A DNA stretch of 64,000 nt, taken from positions 1 through 64,000 of the forward strand of contig WRBB01000007.1 of the NCBI GenBank assembly GCA_009779895.1, read 5' to 3'. Each line of letters opens with the position of its first letter. The first letter of the stretch is position 1. Positions 17,628-26,842 of the stretch are shown piece after piece. Position numbers and translations under genes: made by a program. The notes below the pieces were generated by a model. The model did no database searches. It saw only the letters and a program-made list of their open reading frames with translations, and had not been told where the DNA came from. This DNA comes from Lachnospiraceae bacterium (GTDB taxonomy: Bacteria; Bacillota; Clostridia; Lachnospirales; Lachnospiraceae).

Positions 17628-20324
17628 TCAACCGGTATTTTGTAAGCCTGCTGATACACCGTTCACCGTCAACAATAACAATTGCTGCCAATCTTCACGA
17701 TTGCTTTCATCCGCTTCCTTACGCAGGGCCCGTAACGCACGAACCTGTAGTAAGGAAAGCGCATCTACATAAGGCGCACGCAACTGCACCGCTCTACCAA
17801 GTACACGGCGTGTTTCCAATGGCCATCTGGCTCCTGTCACACGAAGCACCCACTTTCTGGTCGCCCTTAACTCTTCTAGCACCAATTCTGCCAACTCATC
17901 TCTATCTCCCAAACGCAAATACATTTTTCCAATTCGTTCATCAATTTTAGCCAAAGACATCTCTACATTATCCAACATGGTATTAAACAAAGGCCACTCT
18001 TGGAAAGCGATTTGCAATATCTGCAAGCCATCCTCTCTGGACTCTGCAAAGGTTTGTAAGGCTGTACCCAATCCATACCAACCTGCTAGATTGATACGTG
18101 ACTGACTCCAAGAAAACACCCAAGGAATTGCACGCAAATCAGCCAAGGAATTCACCGACAAACCACGTTTGGCCGGACGAGAACCAATGGTCAATAAACC
18201 CAACTCCTCCAACGGCGTAACTTGTGCAAACCAAGTTGGAAAACCCTCTGTACGCACCAATACCAAAAACTTCTCCCTAGATACTTGATCCAAAGCCTTG
18301 GCCAAATCTGCATACTTGGCAGTTGTCTCTATGTTGCGTTTTTCAATGGAGGGCGCACCTGCCATCAATATAGCGGAAGCCACCTGTTCAATATGATTGG
18401 TTGCTATGGTTGGATCGCCGTAACGAGCCTGAATGACCTCTCCTTGCTCCGTCAATTTAAAGCGACCATCTACAGAGCCGGCCGGCTGCGCCAGCAAAGC
18501 TCTATTTGCCGGACCCCCACCACGACCCAAGGAACCACCACGACCATGGAATAAAGTCAGCACAAGTTTGTGCCCCTTTGCCCATTTTGTAATCCTTGCT
18601 TGGGCAGAATGCAACGATATCGTCGCAGATACCGGCCCCACATCCTTAGAGGAATCCGAATATCCCAACATAACCTCTATGCGACGACCATTTTCACTGA
18701 GGCGCTTTTGCACTTGTGGAATCTCTAACACTTTTTCTAAAATTTCAACAGAACCCTCTAAGTCCGCAAAGGTTTCAAACAAGGGAATGGCATCTATCAC
18801 CGGACGCTCGTCCTTATCCGGAAAAGCATACTCTGCCAATTTATAAACAGCACTCAAATGCTCTGCCGTTTGGGTAAAGGATACAATAAACCGCCGTGCC
18901 GCCCGAATGCCATAACGAGCTTGAATCGAACCCAAAGCACGGAATGTATCTAACACTTCTTTTGAACGTTCGGATAAATCTTTGGCGTTTATCCCTTTTT
19001 CTTCTATTTCAGCCAGTGCTTCCATCAAAACTTGAGAATGTTGGCGCATTTCCAACTCAGCCAAATGAAAACCAAAAGAATTGACCTGCCATATCAAACG
19101 CTGCAACTGACCATAAGCTGCCCGCGGTGCACCTGCTGCTAATAACGAATTTTGCACCGTTGCCAAATCACCTTCCAATTTTTCAGCATTTGGATACGCT
19201 AAATCCGCATTGCGATTGCGGGTAGCCGCAATCCGCACTGCAATCATAGCCAACACGCTGCGATGGGTTTCCCCTGACGACTCTTCCGATATTTTGGCCG
19301 CACAAACAGGATCCATCTGCCACAGACGATTCCATAATGCCATCAAATCATCCGAGGGAGGCGTTTCATTGTTTGATACGGTAATCTTACGTGCTACATA
19401 TTTTGCATGCCCCTCCAACGCTGTCAAAATATGTTGAGAAGCCGTGCTCGCCGCTTGTAAAGTCACCTCGGAAGTCGCATTTGGATTGCCATCCCGATCA
19501 CCACCAATCCAGCTGCCCATCTTCACAAAAGGAAACACAACGGGTTTGGAATAACCTGCCTCTTCCCCCAAAATCCAATCATCCAATCGCCGATACACAT
19601 CCGGCAATGCATCAAACATCGTTGACTCAAACACATCCATGACCATCTTAACCTCATCAATCACAGTTGGTTTGGCCGGTCGAAGAGGAGCCGTACGCCA
19701 CAAAATATCAATTTCCGCCAAAAGTACCCGCTCTAGCTCTGCACCGGCAGTACCGGCAGGATTAATCGTGTCGCGTGTAGATAATAAATCCGTAATACGT
19801 CGAACGGCCCGACTCACAGAACGACGACGTGCCTCTGTGGGGTGAGCTGTCAACACCGGGCGAAATTCCATTTCATTCAAACGCCGAATGGCCTCTTCCC
19901 GCCCCACTTCCTTTGTCAGTTGCGTAAATGCCGCCGGAATGGACTCATCTACTGCCGGGTCAAAATCAGCATTGTCAGCTGCAATGCGACGCAACAAACG
20001 TACACGATGAAACTCTTCCGCTAAATTTGCCAAATGAAAATAAGTCGTAAACGCACGGGTCACTTGATGGGCACGTTCCACTGTAAACGTCTCTACCAAA
20101 GCTTCTGCCTCGGCCAATGCAATACCATCACCACCATGTTCCCAACTTCTTAAATCTTCTTTATAAGCCTGGACAGTCAACGAACGTAATTTTTCCACAT
20201 CATCTAAAAGCCCCTGCCCCCCGGATTCTTTTAAAATCTTGCCTAGCAATCCACCCAACAAATGGATATCCGCCTGCAAAGGGTCAGGCACCCCATGCCC
20301 TACATCAAGTTTTTCATTTACCAT
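17628..20324 (-). CDS. ppc: phosphoenolpyruvate carboxylase
   Basis: An 898-residue, full-length bacterial-type PEP carboxylase, which makes oxaloacetate from PEP and bicarbonate. Catalytic landmarks are present: LTAHPTEARRRS with the essential His (about 161), GSWIGGDRDGNPN (about 270-282), LGYSDSSKDVG (near 553), FHGRGGSLGRGGGP (near 585) and the C-terminal QNTG. The gene looks clearly richer in G+C than the polysaccharide genes to its right-hand side, though I did not measure it; conserved protein constraint or transfer could explain this. A candidate promoter lies at 20344-20371. It supplies C4 acids for anaplerosis and would balance the malic enzyme at 42890. Confidence 0.97.
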   Translation of the reverse strand: MVNEKLDVGHGVPDPLQADIHLLGGLLGKILKESGGQGLLDDVEKLRSLTVQAYKEDLRSWEHGGDGIALAEAEALVETFTVERAHQVTRAFTTYFHLANLAEEFHRVRLLRRIAADNADFDPAVDESIPAAFTQLTKEVGREEAIRRLNEMEFRPVLTAHPTEARRRSVSRAVRRITDLLSTRDTINPAGTAGAELERVLLAEIDILWRTAPLRPAKPTVIDEVKMVMDVFESTMFDALPDVYRRLDDWILGEEAGYSKPVVFPFVKMGSWIGGDRDGNPNATSEVTLQAASTASQHILTALEGHAKYVARKITVSNNETPPSDDLMALWNRLWQMDPVCAAKISEESSGETHRSVLAMIAVRIAATRNRNADLAYPNAEKLEGDLATVQNSLLAAGAPRAAYGQLQRLIWQVNSFGFHLAELEMRQHSQVLMEALAEIEEKGINAKDLSERSKEVLDTFRALGSIQARYGIRAARRFIVSFTQTAEHLSAVYKLAEYAFPDKDERPVIDAIPLFETFADLEGSVEILEKVLEIPQVQKRLSENGRRIEVMLGYSDSSKDVGPVSATISLHSAQARITKWAKGHKLVLTLFHGRGGSLGRGGGPANRALLAQPAGSVDGRFKLTEQGEVIQARYGDPTIATNHIEQVASAILMAGAPSIEKRNIETTAKYADLAKALDQVSREKFLVLVRTEGFPTWFAQVTPLEELGLLTIGSRPAKRGLSVNSLADLRAIPWVFSWSQSRINLAGWYGLGTALQTFAESREDGLQILQIAFQEWPLFNTMLDNVEMSLAKIDERIGKMYLRLGDRDELAELVLEELRATRKWVLRVTGARWPLETRRVLGRAVQLRAPYVDALSLLQVRALRALRKEADESNREDWQQLLLLTVNGVSAGLQNTG

Positions 20325-20343
20325 ATCATAAATCTCCTCACCT

Positions 20344-20371
20344 ATAATAGCATTAGTATATCAAAGTTCAA
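20344..20371 (-). promoter_or_regulatory. candidate ppc promoter
   Basis: On the minus strand TTGAAC (20371-20366) and TATTAT (20349-20344) are separated by 16 bp, about 20 bases upstream of the ppc ATG. It lies directly after the msrA remnant. Confidence 0.5.
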
Positions 20372-20385
20372 CCATTTTTAAAAGT

Positions 20386-20532
20386 TCATTCTACCGCACT
20401 TTTTGCTCTTTCAAAAGCATCCATTCCAATGTGACAGTATCCCGTTGGATTTTTATCTAAATAATTTTGATGATAATCTTCTGCTAAATAATAGTTTCGA
20501 AGCGGCATTACCTCTATCGCAATGGGTGCTTC
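20386..20532 (-). pseudogene. msrA: C-terminal remnant of peptide methionine sulfoxide reductase MsrA
   Basis: About 48 codons that read as the MsrA C-terminus: an [20 protein letters not shown] stretch followed by KNPTGYCHI and a short tail to a stop at 20386. The YHQ-YL and GYCHI motifs are highly characteristic of MsrA. The first two-thirds of the gene, including the catalytic Gly-Cys-Phe-Trp, is missing. The remnant overlaps the last codons of the aldo/keto reductase gene in another frame, so a deletion joined the two genes. Any product would be inactive. Confidence 0.85.
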
Positions 20533-21635
20533 ATTTCTGCAATTTCCCCTAACCGCTCCATAATCGGTAAATGTTGGGTACATTCCCTCTCACATTTTCC
20601 ACAAACAATACATTCCCCCGCCTGCTCACTTGGTATACCCCAATGAAATTTAAAACGATTGAGACATTCTTCCTCTTTTCCTGTCAATATCTTTATATTG
20701 TAAGCATCCATAAACTTGGGAATATCAATATCCACCGGACATCCCATACAATATCCACAACCTGTACATAGGTCATTTAAAGCAATGCCATCTTTGCTAT
20801 GCTCTGCCACAATTTCATGAGCAGGGCGTTCTACCAGACCCTCCACCGCTTTGACCGCCTCGTCTACCTGCTCGGTGGTACCTATGCCATTTAAAGCTAC
20901 GGTCACTTCCTTATGAGAAGCCACAAAACGCAAAGCCGCCTGTGCAACGTTTAAATCCGTACCCTCTGTCAAATAAGCAAAGGTTTCCGGACTACCCGGA
21001 ATCACACCACCCCCTACAGGGTTCATGGCCACAACACCCATACCACTTTGATGCGCACTTTCAATGCCATGTTGGCGGAAACGATAATTCAAAGGATTAT
21101 AACCAATCAACATACCTTTAAATTTTTGGCTGGCAATGACTTTTTCTATACCATCCCCTTCCATATGGGAAGAAAATACAATATTGCGAATCAAACCCTC
21201 TGCCTGAGCCTCCTCAAACCAACCATACATCGTATCATACAACTTTTCATATGCATCCAAATTTAAAATACACCACATATGATAATAATCTATATAATCT
21301 GTTTGCATACGCGTTAGAGATTTATCCAAACGTTTGCGAAAATCATCCCGCGTCGGATTTTCCCCCACCGTGCCAAAATTTGTTTTTGACGATAGAAAAA
21401 TATCCTCACGATTAATCTGCTTAACCGCATGGCCTATGATTATTTCGCTTTTATCATCACAATAAAAAGGAGCCGTATCCCAATAATTGATTCCTTTATC
21501 CAAAGCATACAAAGGCAATTCCGCAAGTTTTTCAAAACGATTTTCTTTTACATCCGTTTCATTGAAACGCATCGCTCCAAATCCAATCGCCGAAACCATC
21601 TTTCCGCTGTTACCATATTCTTTATAATACATCAT
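20514..21635 (-). CDS. aldo/keto reductase with C-terminal [4Fe-4S] ferredoxin domain
   Basis: A 373-residue enzyme. The N-terminal TIM barrel has the AKR tetrad: Asp and Tyr in [10 protein letters not shown] (about 53-62), Lys in SSKTNFG (about 82) and His in YYHMWCIL (about 118). The C-terminus adds two cysteine clusters, [14 protein letters not shown] (near 303) and [17 protein letters not shown] (near 340), as in ferredoxin-linked AKRs of anaerobes. The ATG at 21635 sits eight bases after GGAG; a GTG two codons upstream is less likely. The stop at 20514 lies inside the msrA scar, and the C-terminus looks complete. Physiological substrate unknown. Confidence 0.9.
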   Translation of the reverse strand: MMYYKEYGNSGKMVSAIGFGAMRFNETDVKENRFEKLAELPLYALDKGINYWDTAPFYCDDKSEIIIGHAVKQINREDIFLSSKTNFGTVGENPTRDDFRKRLDKSLTRMQTDYIDYYHMWCILNLDAYEKLYDTMYGWFEEAQAEGLIRNIVFSSHMEGDGIEKVIASQKFKGMLIGYNPLNYRFRQHGIESAHQSGMGVVAMNPVGGGVIPGSPETFAYLTEGTDLNVAQAALRFVASHKEVTVALNGIGTTEQVDEAVKAVEGLVERPAHEIVAEHSKDGIALNDLCTGCGYCMGCPVDIDIPKFMDAYNIKILTGKEEECLNRFKFHWGIPSEQAGECIVCGKCERECTQHLPIMERLGEIAEMKHPLR

Positions 21636-21711
21636 ATGCACCTCTCCGTTTTTATTTTATAGATTCATTGTAGCAATTCTACAAAATAATCGCAAATTTA
21701 ATTGCAAGATT

Positions 21712-22680
21712 CTATGCCCACCACATTTGTGAAGCTGCTTCATTCAGCATAACAGCCTTTAAATTTGTCACCGCCCGTTCAAAGCCCTCTTCAATAGACA
21801 TCAATGGATCTTCATGCTCAATGCTCACAACATGATCATAACCATACAAACGTAAGGCACTCATCATATCCGACCAAACACTTAAACCGTGGCCGCAACC
21901 AACGGAACGAAACGTCCATGCTCTGGTGCTAAGATTGTCATAGGTTTGCATATCCGTTAAGCCATACATATTCACATTATCTTGGTCTATATAGGTATCT
22001 TTGGCATGGAAGTGATGGATGGCTCCCTCCTTGCCTAAAATCTTAATTGCAGCAACCGGATCAATGCCTTGCCACCACAAATGACTGGGATCTAGGTTTG
22101 CGCCTATGGCTTTGCAGGTTGCTTCCCGTAACTTTAATAATGTATAAGGAGTGTGTACCAAAAAACCACCATGTAGTTCCAAAGCAATCTTTACATTTTT
22201 ACTTTCTGCCAGAGCACCTATTTCTTTCCAGTAAGGGATCAATTTTTCTTCCCACTGCCATTTGAGCACATCACCAAACTCCGTTGGCCAAGCAACGACA
22301 GGCCAATTGGGATATTTTGCATTTTCATGATCACCGGCAGTGCCGGAAAAGCAATTCACAACCGGCACATTACAAAGTGCCGCCAACTGAATGGCTTTCC
22401 GCAAATCTTCATCCGATTTCTGCGCAAGTTTCCCGTCGGGCGAAATGGGATTGCCATGGCAACTAAAAGCACTGATTATCAATCCCCTGTCACTGATTTT
22501 TTGCAAATAGGCTTTTCTTTCATTTTCATCTTCTAATAACAAATCCGTGGGACAATGATTGTTTCCCGGATAAGAACCGGTACCAATTTCTACCGCTTGT
22601 AAACCGGATTGTACGACTCTATCTAACATTTCTTCAAACGTTTTCTCACCAAAAAGAACTGTAAAAACACCTAATTTCAT
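21712..22680 (-). CDS. xylose-isomerase-like TIM-barrel sugar epimerase/isomerase
   Basis: A 322-residue protein of the AP endonuclease 2 / xylose isomerase-like TIM-barrel superfamily. Metal-binding residues are visible in ALELHGGFLVHTP (Glu, near 168), LDPSHLWWQG (Asp and His, near 197), HFHAKDTY (His, near 228) and SIEHEDP (Glu, near 296). Such enzymes isomerise or epimerise keto sugars, or dehydrate inosose. It follows the Gfo/Idh/MocA oxidoreductase by 14 bp, a pairing common in catabolism of polyols and oxidised sugars. The exact substrate is unknown. Confidence 0.85.
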   Translation of the reverse strand: MKLGVFTVLFGEKTFEEMLDRVVQSGLQAVEIGTGSYPGNNHCPTDLLLEDENERKAYLQKISDRGLIISAFSCHGNPISPDGKLAQKSDEDLRKAIQLAALCNVPVVNCFSGTAGDHENAKYPNWPVVAWPTEFGDVLKWQWEEKLIPYWKEIGALAESKNVKIALELHGGFLVHTPYTLLKLREATCKAIGANLDPSHLWWQGIDPVAAIKILGKEGAIHHFHAKDTYIDQDNVNMYGLTDMQTYDNLSTRAWTFRSVGCGHGLSVWSDMMSALRLYGYDHVVSIEHEDPLMSIEEGFERAVTNLKAVMLNEAASQMWWA

Positions 22681-22694
22681 ATTCGCTTACTCCT

Positions 22695-23783
22695 TTATGA
22701 TTTATTATTATTAAAATATACAGGTTTCCCGGTTTTGGCAGATTCATAAATCCCTTCCAAAATCTGCGTGATTACCATCGCTTCTTCCGGCTTAACAACC
22801 GGCTCGGTATCATTTATAATACAAGCAATCCATGCGCGGGCTTCCATGAAATGTTCCGGCTCTTCCTGTCCTTCATAAAAAGCAACGCCATCACTACCAA
22901 TGTTGATTTTCTTTTCATATAAGCACCCGTGCGCTTCACCATTAATCACCAAACCCTTTTTCATTTCAGCTCCTCCAGCAGTTCCAAACAAAGAAGTAAT
23001 GGCTTCCCCTTCATCAAGGGTATTCAAGGCCCAACTGGTTTCTAAAATAATGGTTGCCCCATTTTCCATCGTAATAAAACCAAAGGCAGAATCTTCTACC
23101 TTAAATTCATCCGGATTCCAAGAACCAAAAGCATTGGCGGCATTTTCAGTGGATGAAAGTTTATGATAGACATTGCCTACCACATACTTAGGTTTATAAT
23201 TGTCCATCATCCACAAAGATAAATCCAACGCATGGGTGCCAATGTCAATCAAAGGCCCGCCGCCTTGTTCTTCCTCATTTAAAAAAACGCCCCAAGTAGG
23301 CACAGCTCGGCGGCGAATCGCATGGGCTTTGGCGAAATAAATTTCTCCCAGTTCATTGTTTGCGCATAAGGTTTTGAGATATTGACTATCAGGCCTAAAA
23401 CGATTTTGATAACCCACTGACAATTTTTTACCGGTTTTCTTAGCCGCATCTACCATGGCTTGCGCTTCTACAGCCGTTTTAGCCATGGGCTTTTCACACA
23501 TAACATGTTTATTGCTTTCTAAAGCATCAATCGCAATCGGAGCGTGAGATTTGTTGGGTGTACAGATATGCACCACTTGAATCTCTTCATTTGCCAACAA
23601 GTCTTTGTAATCCGTATAAACATTTGCCCCGGTAGCACCAAAGCTATCCCGCGCCTTTTCTGCGCGTTCTCGAACCGCATCACAAAAACCAACTAGCTCC
23701 ACCTCATCCAGATTGGCCAACGCCGGCATATGCTTATTCATACCAATGCCACCGCAACCAATGATTCCAATTTTTAATTTCAT
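22695..23783 (-). CDS. Gfo/Idh/MocA-family NAD(P)-dependent oxidoreductase
   Basis: A 362-residue oxidoreductase with an N-terminal Rossmann motif IGIIGCGGIGMNKHMP (residues 5-20), the conserved CEKPMAK motif carrying the catalytic Lys (about 95-101), and GGGPLIDIGTHALDL (about 174-188) carrying the Asp and His that bind substrate hydroxyls. These enzymes oxidise sugars, inositols or sugar derivatives at a secondary alcohol. AAAGGAT precedes the ATG. It is co-directional with the TIM-barrel epimerase and lies 18 bp downstream of the regulator at 23802-24848, which suggests that regulator controls this pair. Confidence 0.9.
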   Translation of the reverse strand: MKLKIGIIGCGGIGMNKHMPALANLDEVELVGFCDAVRERAEKARDSFGATGANVYTDYKDLLANEEIQVVHICTPNKSHAPIAIDALESNKHVMCEKPMAKTAVEAQAMVDAAKKTGKKLSVGYQNRFRPDSQYLKTLCANNELGEIYFAKAHAIRRRAVPTWGVFLNEEEQGGGPLIDIGTHALDLSLWMMDNYKPKYVVGNVYHKLSSTENAANAFGSWNPDEFKVEDSAFGFITMENGATIILETSWALNTLDEGEAITSLFGTAGGAEMKKGLVINGEAHGCLYEKKINIGSDGVAFYEGQEEPEHFMEARAWIACIINDTEPVVKPEEAMVITQILEGIYESAKTGKPVYFNNNKS

Positions 23784-23801
23784 TATAAAATATCCTTTCT
23801 G

Positions 23802-24848
23802 TTATATATTTGTTTTTTTTACATGATTAATCATGGAAGAGACTTTGGCATTTGCATGAATAGTATGAATTATGACACTAGGATGTGCCTTGACATATAC
23901 CACATATATCTCATGTGCAAAAGCTTGCCCCAAATCCTCCACATCTGCAAAATCCAACACAACCTCCTTGAATTTATCAAATCTACTATACAATCGTCTG
24001 GCCTGAGATCTTGCAATCGGATACCCATATTCACAAATTTGCTTAATTGGTATCTGCGTTTTCACAAATCCGTCATCACTGGATGAAAACATATCAAAAA
24101 CCTCCTTTGCTTCCTTATGTGAACTATTCAACATTCCAAGCAAAACGAAAGTTCCTTCTCTCTTACTTATTTCTATATCAATCTTTGATAAATCATGAAG
24201 TGCATCCTCTATATTATCATGGGTAAATAACGTTTCATCAGACATTATAACAAAAGTGTCCATAATCCTCGAAGTGAAAAAAATACCCTCACCCGAATGA
24301 CCTTCTTTTGCTGTTGTAAGCTTTCCTTTAAACAACTCAACCGCAGCGTCCCTCACTGTCACCTCAATACCTTGTTCCGCCAATATATATGCTTGAATTT
24401 TATGAAAAATTCCCACACCTTTATCCATAATTATTATTTTAGTATTCAAAGCATTTCTAATAAATCTACATGTAATATAAGCCGACCCAGAATGCTCTAT
24501 CGCATTATTCATCATTTCCATAAATGAATATGCCCATATTTTTTCAACATTATCCGGTAAACCTTTCAATAAAGGCAAAATATCTCTAAAATAAATCGCA
24601 TGCTCTTCTAAATGCGCACTGTTGTTATATGTAAAATTCTTTTCAGCAGATACTAACTCATACAAACATTTTCGATTACTGCCGGTAACCACTTTATGCT
24701 CCAATAATTCTTTTAAATATCGCCTGACAGTGGTGTGAGACACATCCATTGTAGATGCCGTTTTCGTAATCATATTCTCCGCATCTTTTTCAACCTGTTC
24801 TAAAATATAATTTATAATGCGTTCTTTTTTTTGCCTTGTAAACGACAT
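23802..24848 (-). CDS. single-protein regulator: winged HTH, GHKL ATPase and STAS-like (DUF4325) domains
   Basis: A 348-residue cytosolic protein. Residues 1-60 look like a DeoR-type winged HTH (VSHTTVRRYLKELLEHKVV). Residues about 85-250 are a GHKL/HATPase fold with N-box MEMMNNAIEHSG (110-121), DKGVG (142-146) and a G-lid HSGEGIF (184-190). Residues about 265-340 resemble the STAS-like DUF4325 domain (GYPIARSQARRLYSR, then FADVEDLGQAFAHEI). The layout joins DNA binding, nucleotide binding and a partner-switch-like domain in one chain, with no phospho-acceptor His box. It starts right after AAAGGTGG and precedes the Gfo/Idh/MocA gene by 18 bp. The signal it senses is unknown. Confidence 0.8.
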   Translation of the reverse strand: MSFTRQKKERIINYILEQVEKDAENMITKTASTMDVSHTTVRRYLKELLEHKVVTGSNRKCLYELVSAEKNFTYNNSAHLEEHAIYFRDILPLLKGLPDNVEKIWAYSFMEMMNNAIEHSGSAYITCRFIRNALNTKIIIMDKGVGIFHKIQAYILAEQGIEVTVRDAAVELFKGKLTTAKEGHSGEGIFFTSRIMDTFVIMSDETLFTHDNIEDALHDLSKIDIEISKREGTFVLLGMLNSSHKEAKEVFDMFSSSDDGFVKTQIPIKQICEYGYPIARSQARRLYSRFDKFKEVVLDFADVEDLGQAFAHEIYVVYVKAHPSVIIHTIHANAKVSSMINHVKKTNI

Positions 24849-24927
24849 TTTCCACCTTTCTTTGAAACTTATTTTTTTCTACATGAACTATATTTTCTCT
24901 TTTTTTAACTATATCATAGGTTTTTCA

Positions 24928-25408
24928 TCAATTCAAGAGCAACTCCAGTTCTTCCTCTCCTAAAATATGATATGTCACACTTTTTGTTTTTCCCGCAGCC
25001 ACTACCTGCACTTTATCACCAACTCGCTTTGCTTGAACTTTCATCACTTGAACCCTTAACAATTAAATTCTCGTTTTCATCCCCTAAAGTACTCAATTGT
25101 TTTGATAAATCTATAATCTGGCTATCAATCACCATATCAAACATAAAACTTTGATAATTTTTTAATCTCTCATTGATAACGATTTCATGCTGCTTTGCAT
25201 TTTGATCCACCAAGGCCAAAGACTGCTCTAATATACTGTCATAATAAGTAAAATAAGCAATGATACTTACCAAAATAATAGGAATTACCGATATGAAAAA
25301 ATACAATCCAATCAATTTACTTTTAAGCGTCCAGCCCTTATTCTTTCTTCTTCGCAATGATTTTTTCCTTTTCCGCAGCAACCAACCTGGTTTCAAATTC
25401 TTTTTCAT
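24928..25408 (-). pseudogene. remnant of a YesM-like membrane sensor protein
   Basis: A 130-codon frame (25408-25016) begins with a very basic segment, one membrane span (LIGLYFFISVIPIILVSII) and about 60 residues of an extracellular helical or Cache-like region, the usual start of YesM-type sensor kinases. It stops early. A second frame (25044-24928, 38 codons, MKVQAKRVGDKVQVVAAG to a stop) overlaps its end and continues coding-like sequence. Together they cover far less than a 500-600 residue kinase, so I read this as a deletion or frameshift remnant. No HAMP, kinase or ATPase part remains. Confidence 0.55.
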
Positions 25409-25456
25409 TGTAGTATACTGAATTTAATAAATCAAGGCGAAAGGATGGGAATACCC

Positions 25457-26155
25457 ATGAAAAGAAATATAATTACAATTGATGAAAACAAATGTATCGG
25501 TTGCGGGCTATGTGCTTCGGCTTGCCACCAAGGAGCCATTGGTCTTGTAGATGGAAAAGCAAAACTGCTACACGAAGATTACTGTGATGGACTTGGGCGG
25601 TGCTTGCCGGTTTGCCCCACAGAAGCAATTCGTTTTGAAGAACAAGAAATTGAAACCGTGACCGTACCGTCTGATATAGAAAATAAACAGCCGGATACGT
25701 TGGCATGTGGTTGCCCCGGCACAAATGCAAAGGCAATCAAACGAGAACACACGCCCGAAAAGATACAAGTAAAAACATCAGCAAATGAAAGCCACCTCAG
25801 TCAATGGCCCGTGCAGATAAAGTTGGTACCACCAAATGCACCTTATTTTAATAACGCTCGTTTACTCATTGCCGCTGACTGTGCCGCCTATGCCTATGGT
25901 AACTTTCATAACGAATATATGAAAAATAGGATAACAATCATTGGCTGCCCCAAATTGGACGATGGAGATTATGCAGAAAAACTAACAACGATTCTACAAC
26001 AAAACGATATAAAATCTGTAACGATTGTTCGAATGGAAGTCCCCTGTTGTAGCGGGATTGAACATGCTGCAAAGACTGCGTTGCAAAATTGCGGGAAGAT
26101 GATACCATGGCAGGTCGTAACCATCTCAACAGATGGAAAAACGATAGAAAATTAA
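25457..26155 (+). CDS. two-cluster ferredoxin-type iron-sulfur protein
   Basis: A 232-residue protein. Residues 1-60 hold two [4Fe-4S] motifs, CIGCGLCASACHQ and a CDGLGRCLPVCP set. A central CGCPGTNAK follows. The C-terminal half has QWPVQIKLVPPNAPYF and IGCPKLDDGDYAEKL, then VPCCSGIEHA, a pattern I recognise from a widespread clostridial ferredoxin family of unknown partner. I prefer the ATG at 25457 (MKRNIITIDENKC) over the ATG at 25445 because family members begin at that point. Likely role: soluble electron carrier or cluster-bearing redox sensor. It has its own direction and sits divergent from the sensor remnant. Confidence 0.85.
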   Translation: MKRNIITIDENKCIGCGLCASACHQGAIGLVDGKAKLLHEDYCDGLGRCLPVCPTEAIRFEEQEIETVTVPSDIENKQPDTLACGCPGTNAKAIKREHTPEKIQVKTSANESHLSQWPVQIKLVPPNAPYFNNARLLIAADCAAYAYGNFHNEYMKNRITIIGCPKLDDGDYAEKLTTILQQNDIKSVTIVRMEVPCCSGIEHAAKTALQNCGKMIPWQVVTISTDGKTIEN

Positions 26156-26209
26156 AGGAATGATTTACATAGTACCCAATCCATTGATTGTTATATCTCT
26201 ATTATTCCT

Positions 26210-26839
26210 CTATATCCTCACCATACGTTTACAACAAGAAGCCACATACCCATCATGTGTCACTATGATCAATGTTTTCCCAACCCTATTTAACCCCACC
26301 AATAATTGTAAAAGCAAATCTCGGTTTTCCACATCTAAAGATCCTGTTGGTTCATCCGCCAAAATAAGCTCACAAGGTTTTAACAGTGCTCTCGCTAATG
26401 CCACTCGTTGTTGCTCTCCGCCGGATAAAGCATACACTTTTTGCAAAAGAAAGGATGCGGTTAAACCAACATCTTCCAAAGCTTTTTCCATCATTAACAA
26501 CTTCTCTTGCTTTGTTGCTTTTACATACGTTAAGGCAACTTCTAAATTTTGTTTTACATTCAAATGATCAATCAAAGCAAAATTTTGATATAAATACGAA
26601 ATTTTATTACGCAAATAAAACTTCTGTCTTTTAGAAGAAACCTCCTCCCCAAAAAGTTTAACTACTCCGGCATCCGGAGAATCCATCAAACCAATTAAAT
26701 TCAATAACGTAGATTTTCCGGAGCCACTTTTTCCAACAATGGCAACAGACTCTCCTTTTTCTATTTCCAGATTATATTTTTCAAAAACAACCTTTTTCTT
26801 ATACCTTTTTGTAATATCTAACAGTTGACAGGCAAACAT
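26210..26839 (-). CDS. ABC ATPase of a lactococcin-972-type bacteriocin system
   Basis: A 209-residue LolD/MacB-like ATPase with Walker A GKSGSGKST (about 36-44), signature LSGGEQQRVALARALL (about 139-154) and Walker B LILADEPTGSLD (about 159-170), and H-loop THD. It is the partner of the large membrane protein whose stop lies three bases upstream of its start. The gene order bacteriocin, large integral membrane protein, ATPase is that of the lactococcin 972 group, in which the pair is thought to export the peptide or provide immunity. AAGGAGG precedes the ATG at 26839. Confidence 0.9.
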   Translation of the reverse strand: MFACQLLDITKRYKKKVVFEKYNLEIEKGESVAIVGKSGSGKSTLLNLIGLMDSPDAGVVKLFGEEVSSKRQKFYLRNKISYLYQNFALIDHLNVKQNLEVALTYVKATKQEKLLMMEKALEDVGLTASFLLQKVYALSGGEQQRVALARALLKPCELILADEPTGSLDVENRDLLLQLLVGLNRVGKTLIIVTHDGYVASCCKRMVRI

Positions 26840-26842
26840 TTT

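Noticed and set aside
20386..20583. A possible complete small gene starting at 20583
   Set aside because: Its first third is the out-of-frame end of the aldo/keto reductase; only the MsrA-like tail is meaningful, so I report a remnant.
25445..25456. The earlier ATG of the ferredoxin gene
   Set aside because: The ribosome site spacing and the family start MKRNII favour the ATG at 25457.
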